From Phytophthora hibernalis (Eukaryota; Oomycota; Peronosporomycetes; Peronosporales; Peronosporaceae): 64,000 nucleotides of DNA. The position numbers were made by a program, and so were the translations under genes. Of the stretch, positions 52,842 through 64,000 are shown in pieces; positions within the stretch are counted from its first letter, which is position 1; every line of letters starts with the position of its first letter. The stretch is from the NCBI GenBank assembly GCA_012656075.1, contig JAAKBF010000010.1:124001-188000 (forward strand), read 5' to 3'. The notes under the pieces are model-generated. The model ran no database searches, was not told the DNA's origin, and saw only the letters and a list, made by a program, of their open reading frames with translations.

Positions 52842-55800
52842 TCATCTTAACTCCAACATCCAACTTGCTCGCCAGTTTCTTGACCGTGTCCATGCTGACA
52901 TGACCAAAACGTTGGTGCAGCAGCTCCATCTTTTCTTTCTATCCATGTCTTCCTTGATAGCTGCCATCACCATGACCCCAGGTACACGTTCAGCATGTAG
53001 ACGATAGAGGTTGTCACGCATCACAAACGACAAGACTGTCTTCGGCTTCGACAGCCAGGCGAACTGCTGATCGGACGAGTGTACTTGCCGGTCGTCTGCA
53101 GATAGCCCAGACTGATGATGTTCACCTTCGCATTCTCTCAGTGTACACCACGTCGTCCAGGAGACGACCCCAGCACACCAGTTGCCTGGTTAACAACACG
53201 CAATAGAACACAACCACATATTGTAGCATGTTCAGTCGTTCCGTTCGCAAAGTCCAGTCGGCTTGTATTGTCCTCTCGTATGGTAGTGAATAGAGATAGG
53301 TCACCACATACATTGGCCTGGGATCCCGAATCGAGGTTCCACTCCACAGAGATCGGTCTTGAGTTCGCCGTAGATTGCATGTGCATACCTTGGTTGCGGT
53401 TCACAGCGTTCACTTGCCAGCGAGGTTCAGCATTGCCTCGTTGGTCACTTCCAAATCGGCGAGATGAATCGTTACGACGACGCGGCGACTGCCCACACAC
53501 AGGCGAGCGTCGACGACCTTGACCTTGATACTGAGCCGGAGGTCCTCAGCGAGTCGGAGCTCCGCGCGCAGGCGAATCCGAGCACCGATCATAGACACGA
53601 GGTGGCGGCGAGTTGAGTCGCTGCGGTGGTAGTCCCCATGGTGGAGACCTGAAACGTCCTGGTGGTGGAGACCCAAAACGTCCTCGCAGTGGTGATCGCT
53701 CACGCCAGCGTGGCGGCGATCGGTAGAGGTCTCCGTTGAGTGGTCTCGCCATCTCTCGTACAAAGTCCCGCGGCAGTGAGCGTCCACGAGACGGCGCATC
53801 AAAGGGGTTTGCAAAGGGTAGTTTACGTAGAGCACTCTCGTAGGGTCCCAATTCATGTCTTCCTTGCTCATTGTTCGGCACAGGCACTGATTGATTGCTC
53901 GGTCCAGCGACATCATCCCAGTAGCTCTCCGCTGGCACGGATGGACCCGCACGTGATCCATCGTTGTTGTGCCCTGGCTCAAGCGTGTGTCCCCGCAAAC
54001 CTTGCATCAATCCTTGGCCCAGGTAGTATAGTGCAACCACCCACATAGAGGACATGTCACTCATCTCCCACTGGTCCTGCACACTTCCTGACGCAGCACT
54101 TAGCGTTGCATGTTGTGTACCGTGCGCTTGATGTGCTTGCTCTTGTCCTTGTCCTTCATCTTGTACGTTTTGAACAGGTACTTGGAGTTGCAGCTGCAGT
54201 TGTTGCGGTGTCGAAGATACGTCGGCAACTCTACGCACTGAATGCACATCATCACCTTCAGCATCTTGAACTTTATCTCCGTTGCTGCTAGCAGGAGTGG
54301 GTGGCGAGTAGACTGAAGACATCGGAGCTGCAGGAGTCGAGCCATCAAATGTAAGGTCGGCAGTCCTGACATCGTCCTCCGTAGCACATCGTGATAATCC
54401 GGCAAATAGACCACCTTCTCGTCCTTCATCACCTTGTCGCACTTGTACACACCTCACAGATCTCGCCAAAGATGTCGACGTCCGCTTCTTCTGCCTCGCC
54501 TTCAACTTTTTCTGCAGTTCGTCACGCAGTGGCTGAGCAGTGTGCTGGGTGCACTCCGCATACCAGTGTCCATCGCCATGTCAATTGGCGCAGTTGATTT
54601 GCTGCTTCTTGTCCGACGCGCCCTTGACACGCTTGCGTTGCTTGCCGTTGTCGTGGCCGGTGGACTCTGTTCACGTCCAGCTGCCTCGGTTGACTTGAGT
54701 TAGTCTGCTGACGCAGCTGGGTGTGCGGGTGTTCGGCCGACCGATGGCGTTTGCAGTGTCTCAACCAGCATCAGGGTCTTGCGATCGTTTGTGTTGATCC
54801 AATCTCCATGTTCACGCTCTAGACCGCGGAACACCTCCACGGTGTTGAAAAGTAGTAGGCTTGCATGTTGCCACTCTTCAAACTCTTCATTCGCTTGGTG
54901 TAGCATATTCAACTTGCGCTGGATGTCCTCGATGTACGAATCGATGGGCTCGTTCTTTCGCAGGCGACGCGACATCAAATCCTGCAGCATGTAGTTGTGA
55001 TTGATGCCATCGCCAGCCTCAAAGGGCTGCGTGATTGCGTCGTACAGCACCGACGGATACCATGCCTTCCGTAACCTCGCCAACCTTGATGGACGTCCGT
55101 AGATCGACGGATAGTGATAGCGCGAGCGTGGAGAAAGCCTTGGTCTTGCGCACTCGGTACCACTCCGTGTACTTCTGCCGTCGCTGTCCTTCTTCAGCAT
55201 CGTAGCGCTCGACACAGTACGTGATGACGCCAAGCGTGCAGGTCTCGAAGTGCAGCGGCACTTCACTCTTCCAGGTCTTGTAGTCGCCCTTGGAGGGCAG
55301 CTTGGGCAGCTTGAGCGGCGGACTGTTGCACAGGGCCTTGGTGTGCTCCGCCACCTCCTTGTCGTCGTAGCGGCCACCTGGGTTCATGTTAGGATGTACT
55401 GATCCACGCGAGGGTTGTCGTCACTTGATCTTGAGGGCGGCGGATGTTCAACTGAATGGGAATCCGCGTTTGTCGGCTGGCGGGTCTGCAGACCCCAGCA
55501 AAACCCTAAATAATGAGCGACCCCCAGGATTCCGGCCAATGAGCGAATGAGCTGCTTTTGCGTCACCGTGAGACAATGTAGAGTCAGTGCGGCCAGTCGC
55601 TCGTAGGCCATTTTCCGCCAATAGGCGCGCGAAATGAACATGTTTAGCCAATTGGCTCGCTTCGTCGTCGGAACTTGGCAGGGGTCCGTCAGAGTCGGGC
55701 GAGGTTGCAGTTCTCCGGTTGCAGCGCTTGTCATTGGCTGCGCCGTCGTTGGGCTCATAACATGTGGCGTCATCAAGGGCTGATCGGCATCTGCTTGACG

Positions 55801-56082
55801 GTCGCTCCGAAGTGTCGGTGCCATTGCAGTGATTGCAGTGGTGCAGCACTTCGTTGGACTGTAGTTAGATATAAAGAAAGTAAACCCGTAAGTATCGGGC
55901 AAAGCTTCGACAGGAATGCTGTGCTTCCGGCGGGCTGCTTCTCGCTCCTGCAGTGTGCGCAAGACGCTGCAGATTCTGTAGTTAGGAGCAGGAGCAGCCA
56001 CGCCATGAGCCCGCAATGATGTATTTCGCAGATACAACACCAAGTAATTCAATACAGCAACATAGTCATAGGGATAGCACAC
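52842..56082 (-). mobile_element. Second Copia element, minus strand (5' leader, gag, protease, pre-integrase)
   Basis: From right to left: an LTR/leader (56082-55388); gag starting about 55387 (LKLPKLPSKGDYKTWKSEVP; YMLQDLMSRRLRKNEPIDSY); an Arg/Ser/Pro-rich gag tail with GRFGSPPPGRFRSPP repeats (53546-54505); an aspartic protease (WNLDSGSQANVCGDLSLF at about 53320-53375); and a GAG-pre-integrase segment (LLHQRFGHVSMDTVKKLASK near 52850-52930). Integrase, RT and RNase H are absent because the element is cut at 52842. Frameshifts show that it is dead. Confidence 0.78.
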
Positions 56083-56183
56083 CGTCGTTCTCGTGGTAAG
56101 TTATCACAAACAACCGGCAGACAAAACCCCAGACCGACGCTAGCAAACACAATCACAACAGCAAGATCGAATTGTCCAAAAGC

Positions 56184-56420
56184 TGTGAGATATGGACCTG
56201 CGTTGGCCTGCAGCGCCACTGCAGCGCCACTGCAGCGCCAGCATCCTGACCTCGACAACCTGCCTGAGACGAAGATGCTGATGCTGACTTCAAGGCCGCT
56301 ACCTATTCTACGCACTATCCTGAGCATGCTGTTGCAGACACAAGACAGCATTGCACTGCGTGCTCAATCGTGTGCTGCTCAACACGCTGATGAGTGCAAG
56401 ACATACAGACTAACACTGTT
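56184..56420 (+). repeat. Copia LTR fragment, plus orientation
   Basis: TGTGAGATATGGACC onward matches the first part of the LTR at 52298, then diverges after about 56412. It has an extra copy of the CACTGCAGCGC unit near 56218-56237. 56421-56700 shows no gene. Confidence 0.65.
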
Positions 56421-56701
56421 TGACGGGGGTAACTATCGCTAAATGCCACAACGCAGGGCAAACGATGATCACCCTACATTTAATAAGATATTTTGTTCCA
56501 TTCTTTTAAACCGGTGTTTGGGTTATGGCCGGGCAAAACGCCGGATTTTAAGCGGCCTGCAGTAACACAAAAATCCAAATTAATATGAATAGAATGATCG
56601 CTGCAAAGTGTAAATACGTGTACATTTTTACACCTCCAATCATGCTTTGTGTTTGATGTTTCTACGTCCCACCGACTAAATGTAAATCTACTGCTGCCGG
56701 C

Positions 56702-57820
56702 TTACCACTGCACCTCGAACGTGCCATACGGGTACTCGCCGTGTTTAGCGTGAGCGTCGCGCACAATGGATTCACCGCAGCAGTCTCTTTGTACACATCG
56801 CAGTCCGTCTCTGACTTGATGGCCACCACGTGGTCCCAGTCGTCCGCCACCTTCTTCAGTCCGTGGTCGATCTGCGGGTAGTATTCGCCCCAGTCGTCCA
56901 ACGTCAGCGTGAAGTTCACAGTCTGTGTCTGACCGGGCTGCAGGCTGATCTTGGAAATCTATTTGAGCTGCTTCATCTCCGGCACGTTCAGCGAGCGGTA
57001 CGACTGAATGAGGAACATCATCATCGTCTCCTTGCCGGCCAGGCTGCCAGCGTTCGTCACGTCAACCGAAGCGACCACATCCTCCGTCGGGGTCTATACC
57101 ACCGTGCGACTCAGACGAACCTCCGAGTAGGTGAAGTTTGTGTAGCTCAGACCCGTGCCGAAATCCCACTGCATGTTGCAGTAGTACGGTTTCCGCTCCC
57201 CGTCATCGCACATCGTCATCACCGGGCGGTTGTACGATGTTCGCCTGCTGCTTCAGGTACATGATCGGCATGCGGACACTCGGTTCACCTTGCCGTACAG
57301 GATCTCCGCCATGACCTAGCCGCCCAACTCACAAGCCAGAAGACCGTTCACCACCGCATGCACAGTCTACGCGATCTCGTCAAGCAGACGCGGGCGGCCC
57401 TCGAACAGAACGACGCTCACCTTGATTACCGTCGGCGCCAGCTTCTTCACGTACTCGATCTGGCCGGCTGGGTGCACCAGGTCGTCAATGTCAGCGGGTT
57501 CTCGGCGTACGTCTCCTCGCTAATCACGGCGATCGTGTACTCGGCCTTGCTGGTCAGCTCCTTGGCGATCACTTGGTCCGCCTCCGAGTACGAACCGTTC
57601 TGGTACAGGCCGTTGAAGAAAATGAAGCTGTTGTTCCTCTCGATCTGTTACATGCCAGTCTTCACCGTCACACCGTGAGTCAGCAAGTCGTCGTGGTCGT
57701 GGTAGCCCTCCCAAGCGATCGTCCATCCGCCGCTCTGACGGCCGACGTTGTCAGCAGTGAACCCCGTCAGGAATACGGACGCGTCCTCGGCCAGAGGTAG
57801 TTGTGACGGGGTCACACGCA
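56702..57820 (-). pseudogene. Broken GH3 beta-glucosidase paralogue
   Basis: The minus strand encodes the C-terminal half of a GH3 enzyme closely related to the 42.9-45.3 kb gene: SVFLTGFTADNVGRQSGGWT, FFNGLYQNGSYSEAD, ETYAENPLTL, MNFTLTLDDWGEYYPQIDHG and SETDCDVYKETAAVNPLCAT. Stops (for example at 57647-57649) and frame changes disrupt it, and the N-terminal catalytic barrel is missing. It sits between Copia and Gypsy remnants, in opposite orientation to the intact copy. Confidence 0.88.
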
Positions 57821-57829
57821 TCTTAGCTT

Positions 57830-59870
57830 TAGAGGAAGCATTAGCGCGATAACCACAACAGATGCCTGGCGTTCCTGCTGTAAGCTTGCAATAGGCTTGA
57901 CCTTCCTGTCCAATATGGTACCGAGTACCAACTGACTTGCGAACTCCCGGGTTAGAGTTAAACTGACTTATATTAAGAACACTATTGCGTTTTTAACTAC
58001 TGCTAACTATCTGCATAGTCCCTGTCTAATCTGTTCTGTCCAAACGGGGCTCCCATTTGATATACTGCTTTAATACAACTGATGTACTGCTTCAGTTCTT
58101 GACGTTCCGCACACCACGCGTGTGGCGGACACCAATGGTATGGACCTCACTACATAGAACAATGGTCACCCCTGACAGTTGGCGCCATTACACCTTACCA
58201 CATCCAAACGGGAAGAATCTTGTAATTCCAGCGAACCTAGCAGGTAACGCCTCATTCTACGAACACACGCCGAGAACCCACGACGCCCACCGGGCCCCAA
58301 CCCAAGACCAACACCACTGTAATGCCGATGCGTGCCGACCCCAAGGCGCTACGCACGGCCGACACCAAGACGAAAGGCGGCGAAGTCCAAGCGAAGAAGC
58401 CGCCCCGGCCTCCGAAGAAAGTTTCCCAGAAGACCGACGAGAAGGCGAAGCCCGCTGCGACGAGGTCCCGGTCCAGCAGGAAGCGCATCGAGGTCACCCT
58501 TCCCGGCCCAAACGAAGGCGGCAGCGGCGACATGAACGACGAGTCGGATACCGACGGCGAGACGAATCCAAACCTCGTCCTCGGCGGGACGGCACTACGG
58601 AAGGAGCTCCACTAGCCGGAAATGCGAACGCGCCTTCGGCAACAACGGTGATGACCTTCCAGAACCCAAAACACGGCGAAAGACTTTGGATGACGGCGGC
58701 GAGGCTCCCAGAGCTGCTGGCGTAGACGGCAAAGCTTCCGAAACTTCGAAAGACGTCGAAAAACCCTCGGACGGCGACGGCGCTGCTCCCAAAACTGACG
58801 GCGACAAGGCCTACCAGGCCGGGGACGACAAGTCGCTATCGTCGACTGCGAAGCAGACCAGCGCCACACCCACACCCAGAGACGCCGCGTCTGCGGCCGA
58901 AAGCAAGACAGTGCCGGTCGCGATAAGTGACGCCAAGCACCTCTCAGAGGAGGACGCCTTGGACGAAGTGGACTACGACGAGTCGGATCTGGAGTCCTGT
59001 GAGGTTGACGACCTCAACGCTTCACCCAAGCTCACGGAGCAGCAGCGGCGTATCCATCCGGGGAGTCCTGCAACATCTCTCAGTGCTGCTGCTGTCGCGC
59101 ATGCTACCACTGAAGCCGACAAGCAGGAAGCCCAAGTTGTCACCAACGTCGGCGACGGTGACTACGTACCCGAGGAGCTGCTTCAGCCCGACAACCACCA
59201 GCACCTTCACGATCGCACCCGCGACATGAGGGAGACTGCTGCGCAGCGGGGAAGCTCGAAGCGCGATCACGAGCCAGCGGCACCTCGAAACAAGGAGCAG
59301 CTCCCGTACGGTAGTACCGCGAGTACATTCGACAACATCGCGAACCGGGTAAGACGGTGCAGCACTACGACAAGTCGTTCTACACGACGACACGGGCCTC
59401 TCCCGTCAGTCTTACGAACGTGAGTTCACAGACTGGTTGTATCACTTGGGGTACCCCTTGCCCGAGTTCACCAACTCGCCTTATCGCACGAACTGGCTGG
59501 CCCAACGGCGCCTTCGCTTCCGCATGGTGATGTCTATCGTGGACGGCCAGTGGCACAACCGATACCTCGAGCGCTCGAGGCCCACCCCGAACGTTATCCT
59601 CGAGGAGGTTGTTCAGAAGATCCAGAAGTCGTGGCAGTCGCAGCCGGTAGAACCGTTCAGTGTTCTTGGCGCGGTTAGCGCTGACCGTCTCCAGGGAGCG
59701 GTCATAAGCGGACACGGTGTCGGCGTACGTAGTGCACCGAGAGACGACTACGAGCCTCCCACGTGCTTTGATACTCTGGATAGCCACACTACTTCGACCG
59801 ATATTGGTAGTGGCCGCTACACCCGTGGCGCGTCAGTATTTTCTGGCCAGGGAAGTAGAGAGCGCCCTCA
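57830..59870 (+). mobile_element. LTR-retrotransposon 5' part with gag-like frames
   Basis: A TTGGCGCC sequence at 58179-58186, reminiscent of the primer-binding region of many Gypsy elements, precedes a string of charged frames: Lys/Arg/Pro-rich (58322-58615), acidic Ser/Asp/Glu-rich (58686-59423) and a gag-like helical segment (LPEFTNSPYRTNWLAQRRLR, 59459-59520; ILEEVVQKIQKSWQSQPVEP). Small frame changes separate them. No pol follows; instead an opposite-strand Gypsy pol begins. Confidence 0.5.
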
Positions 59871-59877
59871 TTACCAA

Positions 59878-62800
59878 TCAGTGGGGCGGGGAACGCAACG
59901 GACGCGTCGACGGAACGGGACGCTCTCTCGCGTAAGGTGTTTGAGAGCCGCACTTCTCCCTCAGTTCCGGCACCAGCGGCTGCTCCGACACCAGCGGTGC
60001 TGCTGCTGTTTGACATGATGCAGATGATGGCGAACGTCTTTTGTTACTTCGCGAATCCGCCGGACTCTCAGAATCATTTGCATCGGCCTGGAGATAGGGC
60101 TTGAGAAGACCCACGTAGAACGTCGGGTGCGTGGCCATTGCCGACGGCAGGTCCAACGTGTACGCGTTGCTATGGACCCCAATGACCGTGAACGGCCCTA
60201 CGAACGTCGGACGAAGATTTGTGCTGCCCACCATAGTGACCGCCTGCATAGGGTGAGTTTCAGCGTTCAACAGGACCTGGTCCCCAAGTTTAAACACGTT
60301 CACGTTCCTCCGCCCATGACGACCACTGCTTTCCTTCTGTGTATCTTGAGCCGCAGCCATAGCGTCCCAGACGCGTTTCTTTACGGCTTCACCACTCTCG
60401 TCGAACGACAGCAGGTTCCGTTTGACGGACGGACGCAGGCCTTTTAGGCCCCGCGGATTTTCGGCGTCAGCCTCTCCACCACTCAAAAATTGAAGCCGGA
60501 GGTAACGACAGCGGCGTGCGCGGGTGGCTTAACCCGTTAACGTAGAATGGGGTGAAATCCGCCGACGAATGCGCAGCATTGTTCAGCGCGAGCTCCACCT
60601 GCGGCAGCAGCGTGCTCCACTTCGTGGGTTCTTCAGCGCAGACGCTGGACAACACATCTTCCAACATGCGGTTTACCCGCTCGGTTTGACCGTCTGTCTG
60701 TGGATAGTCCGCCGTGGACATGTCCAACCTCGCCCCGAGAAGACGGAACAAGTGTTTCCAGAAGTGTGAGACGAAGCGGGGTTCGATCGCTCAAAACCGC
60801 CTCCGGAAGGCCATTATGTCAAAATACGTCGACATTGTCGACTAAGCGTTGAGCCGCTTGCTGCGCCGTCACGCTCTTCTTCTCCGCGGCTAGCCGCACC
60901 ATCTTGATGAGACGGCAAACGAAATCGAAATGCCAGTGTGGCAAGTTGAAGTCCATGCTCACCGAGCGCCAACAGTCGGCCGGCACCGGCTAGATCATCA
61001 AGGGAGCGGATGCCGAAGGAGCGGGTTTCACACGTTGACACGTCTTGCACGTCTGCACGCATTTACGCACCCGCTTGTACATTTGATAGGCCACCAGAAG
61101 TTGCGCACCACTGACGTGTACGTCTTCACACGTCAAGATGGCCGCTGAGCGGCGTGTCGTGTCCCTCGTAGAGGACGCGATACCGCAAGTCCTCGTCGTT
61201 AGGCATTCATATACGAGGTTCGTCGCCTTCATCAACTTGTTAAAAGAGAAGACCATCTTCCAGCGAGTAGCGGTGCAACCGCGAGCGCTGCCGAGCAGTT
61301 ATCTTCACAGCTGCCTTAGGCGTACCGAGTACCTTAACGAGATCCGCCAGATCTTCTTCCTCGGCGTACGATTCTCGCACAAGCTCATAGAGCGGGGACT
61401 CAAGGTACGCCACGTGAGCTGTGTAGATCACAAAGGGTGGTTTACTGCCAAACAGGTGCACCCGAAACTTCCCCAGCGCGTACTTCATAGCGAGAAGTTC
61501 CTTGTCGTGGACAGGGTAGTTCTTCTCTGTCGCCTTGATTTGGTGCGACTAGAACGAGACCACTCGCTCTCTGCCATCGGCATCTACTTGCAGAAGCACA
61601 CAACAATGGCAAAGTCCAATACCTCGCACTCCACACTGAACGGGCGATCGTCGTCGGGCAAAGCCAAGATCGGAGCAATCTGCAAGCTTCTTTTGATAAC
61701 CTGAAAGCCCGCTGAGCCTCGGCGTTCCACGACAATTCCGTATCCTTCTCAGGAGGTTGGTCAATGGCGGCGCCATCTTGGCATAATAGACACTGTACCA
61801 CTGGTGCGGTCATCTTGCCCGAAGGGACCACCCCGCGGTGTGACCCTGCTCCGGCTGACCCGGTCTTAGCGTCTTCCAATGTGAGAGTTGCTGCTCGGCC
61901 ACTCTTCGTTGCGCGAGCACCGGCTCCAGTGACTTGTTCTGCGTGAGTTGACCCAGCTTCACCGCCTTGATCATCGCCGGCTCCACGGGCCTGAGCGACG
62001 CTCTTGTTCTTGAGAGACCCCTGAGCCTCATCGTGAGATACACACAAAACCTCCGTACATTCTCCCACATCCATCGAAGGCGCTTGAGCTCTCGAAGATG
62101 CAGGACGCGCGGACAGCAACGCCGCCGTCAGCTCGAGTACTTCCGTAGTACTTGAAAAGTGCCGTTTGCCACGTGGCATGTGATGGTCGTGCACAAACCC
62201 GCCTCGAGAAGAGAGGGGGACATGACCCACCAGGGCTCTGTCCGCGAGGGGCTTGATTAGCACCGATGGTGCGATTTCTCCAGTCAATCCAAGGCTCGTG
62301 CTTTGGCAACCAAGAATGCCTAGGATAAGGTCGTACCGATCATCCATGTCAAGGACAATGAACGGTTCAACCGAGTTGAAGTCGTCAAACTTGACGTTCA
62401 AGGATAGAAGAACCTTTCGCGTAGACACGATGGATCCAGTCAGATACATTGGTATTATTCTTAGATGCTTCCAAAGCAAATTATAAAATGCACTGTTCAT
62501 GGCCATCTGCTCGACGGAGCTTAGTAGCGGGCAGCCCGCTACGCAAGCACCCTGCCCGCAGGTGTCGGGTATCACCACATGTGAAACATCTACGGAAGCA
62601 TATCCGCTCTTCAGCAGCTAATAGTTTGGTCTCCTCTTGTTCAGTATAACTGAGATTCATCGGCTCCGGGCCATTCGTCGGGGTGAAGCGGGCCGACTTA
62701 AAGTTGAATTCAGCGTTCAATGCCACATTTACAGTCTCTTACTACAGCGCTCGATAAAGCATCAAGTAATATCCCTTGAACACGGCGGTATGCCGCAGAC

Positions 62801-63500
62801 AACTGGCGTTTCGTCTTCAATTTTTTAATGTCGAAGTGCAGCTGACGTTGCAATCGGCCATCGGACTCACGCAAAATCGCTCGGAGAGCAGCAAGGGAAG
62901 GAGCCGGCATGATGCTTCCAATCAAGACTCATGTTGAGCATGATCCTCGCTAGCAACTTCACCCGTCTGCAAGACGACCAAGGAGTTCCGCATCTATGGG
63001 ACAAATTCATTGCGCTGCTGACACAGCAGACGCTCACGGTACTCACGGTACTCACGTGGCGTCGTGTGCTGCGGCGTCAGCAACCTCTCATGGATAGCGG
63101 CGCGAGCAGCATTCTCTTCTGCCGAATGCGGCACGGGTTCATAAACGTATGTCCACAATAGCTGCGAAGCAGCCTGCCTCACAACATTGCTCGGATCACG
63201 AGCCTCGAAGCCATAATCACGGCTTCTCGGGTTGAGCAGTGGTCGATCCACATGACGTTGCAAACGTGCTACACCCTCCTGCGCCCCGCGCTGCTGGCTA
63301 TGAGCGTCATCCATGGCGTTGGTGAGAACATTGGACTCCATGGGCGTCCTCTTCTGCCAGAGGCAAGCGCGTCGCCACGCGCAATGCCGAAACGACGGTC
63401 GACCGTCCGGTAAACAGATTTGAACTAGGGACTCGGTGCCGTTCTGGATTTTTGGTGCGCCGCGGGCCGCCGGCCTCCACCTCTTGTTCATGAGGCAGTT
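59878..63500 (-). mobile_element. Degenerate Gypsy retrotransposon lacking reverse transcriptase
   Basis: From right to left: gag pieces (62994-63491); a CCHC knuckle (CFTCGDTRHLRAGC, about 62575-62620); a protease remnant (VEPFIVLDMDDRYDLILG, about 62315-62370, then WIDWRNRTIG); a direct step to RNase H (ELSWNAEAQRAF at about 61700-61735; KYALGKFRVHLFGSKPPFVI at 61430-61487); the H2C2 and integrase region (YKRVRKCVQTCKTCQRVKPA at about 61020-61080; ADYPQTDGQTERVNRMLEDV at about 60660-60720); and the integrase C-terminal module (FKLGDQVLLN; LRPTFVGPFTVIGVHSNAYT). No RT core (YxDD) is found. Stops and shifts throughout. Confidence 0.78.
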
Positions 63501-64000
63501 GCGTGTGGGACTCGTAGACCACCTGAACCTTCGATTCCAGCGAAGAGCGAGTCGCGAGCCAAGCGAATAGACGGCTGCGACGGATTAGTCCCGTCCCCAG
63601 CAGAACTTGTCATCACGGCGCTCCCGTGTCCACGGCGATGCTCTGCGTGGTACTTGCTCACCAAGAGCGTCGAGTGTGGCCTCGGCGAGGATGTAGCGGA
63701 CGAAGTTAGGCTGAAAGACGCCGATACATTATGTGCCGGGGACGAAAGTGGGCTCTGCCCAACCGACGTCTGCGCTACGTGTGGTCGATTGTCGAACGGT
63801 CAACGCCCGATGGGACAGAGACCATACAGTGTGCTCACAGCCAGGTCCTCAAAGAGAATTATATTCTTGCGCCATGTCCCGTGATGTACGGTGACCTTTC
63901 AACGGTCTGTTCAGGCGAATAATCCTCCGTTGAGGCAATGGCGATTGTGGACACGTGGTGTTTACAGTCTGAGGGGAAGGTATAACGGGGTTACATTGAT
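63501..64000. other. Right end of window, unassigned
   Basis: This probably continues the Gypsy remnant, but I see no motif that fixes its identity. A plus-strand frame at 63654-63884 has several cysteines and no clear family. Confidence 0.35.

Overview
The window looks like nuclear DNA of a plant-pathogenic oomycete, most likely Phytophthora or a close relative. The grounds are short introns (mostly 56-90 bp), initiator elements resembling TCATTYYNCAATTT 15-70 bp upstream of several start codons, a bZIP factor with an unusual basic region, and an RXLR-like secreted effector. Gene-dense blocks alternate with tracts of decayed transposons. Genus and species are inference; no database search was possible.

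Layout. 1-9.9 kb: partial glutathione S-transferase, TauE/SafE transporter, SH3BGRL-like thioredoxin-fold protein, bZIP factor and a mitochondrial helical protein of unknown function. 10.4-24 kb: a transposon graveyard holding a Mutator-like element (FAR1-type finger, DDE transposase, SWIM finger, ULP1-type protease), a hAT remnant, a PLD-like remnant, a Myb pseudogene split by a Tc1-type element that carries a tRNA-Glu, two inverted LINE pieces, and a truncated copy of the 9 kb mitochondrial gene. 25.4-48 kb: housekeeping genes (RPS18, proteasome beta 2, Rab geranylgeranyltransferase beta, GCN2 kinase, a P-loop protein, a GFO/IDH/MocA oxidoreductase, an NHL-repeat protein, a long coiled-coil protein), then a secreted GH3 beta-glucosidase and the RXLR-like effector. 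48.4-64 kb: nested Copia and Gypsy remnants surrounding a second, broken GH3 gene.

The genes do not form one pathway. Several neighbours are compact head-to-head pairs that probably share promoters: RPS18/PSMB7 (344 bp between start codons), GCN2/P-loop (93 bp) and NHL/coiled-coil (112 bp). GCN2, proteasome, ribosomal and Rab-prenylation genes are core cell functions; the GH3 enzyme and effector face the outside of the cell or the host.

Two observations stand out. First, a 1,118-bp Tc1-type element with about 205-bp inverted ends, flanked by TA, carries a well-folded tRNA-Glu(UUC) and interrupts a Myb gene whose proline-rich reading frame resumes after the insertion. Second, otherwise well-conserved genes (GCN2, NHL, coiled-coil, GH3, P-loop, possibly GST) carry single-step indels, mostly in short homopolymer or dinucleotide runs. 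Assembly error is a likelier cause than wholesale pseudogenisation, so their frames should be treated as provisional.
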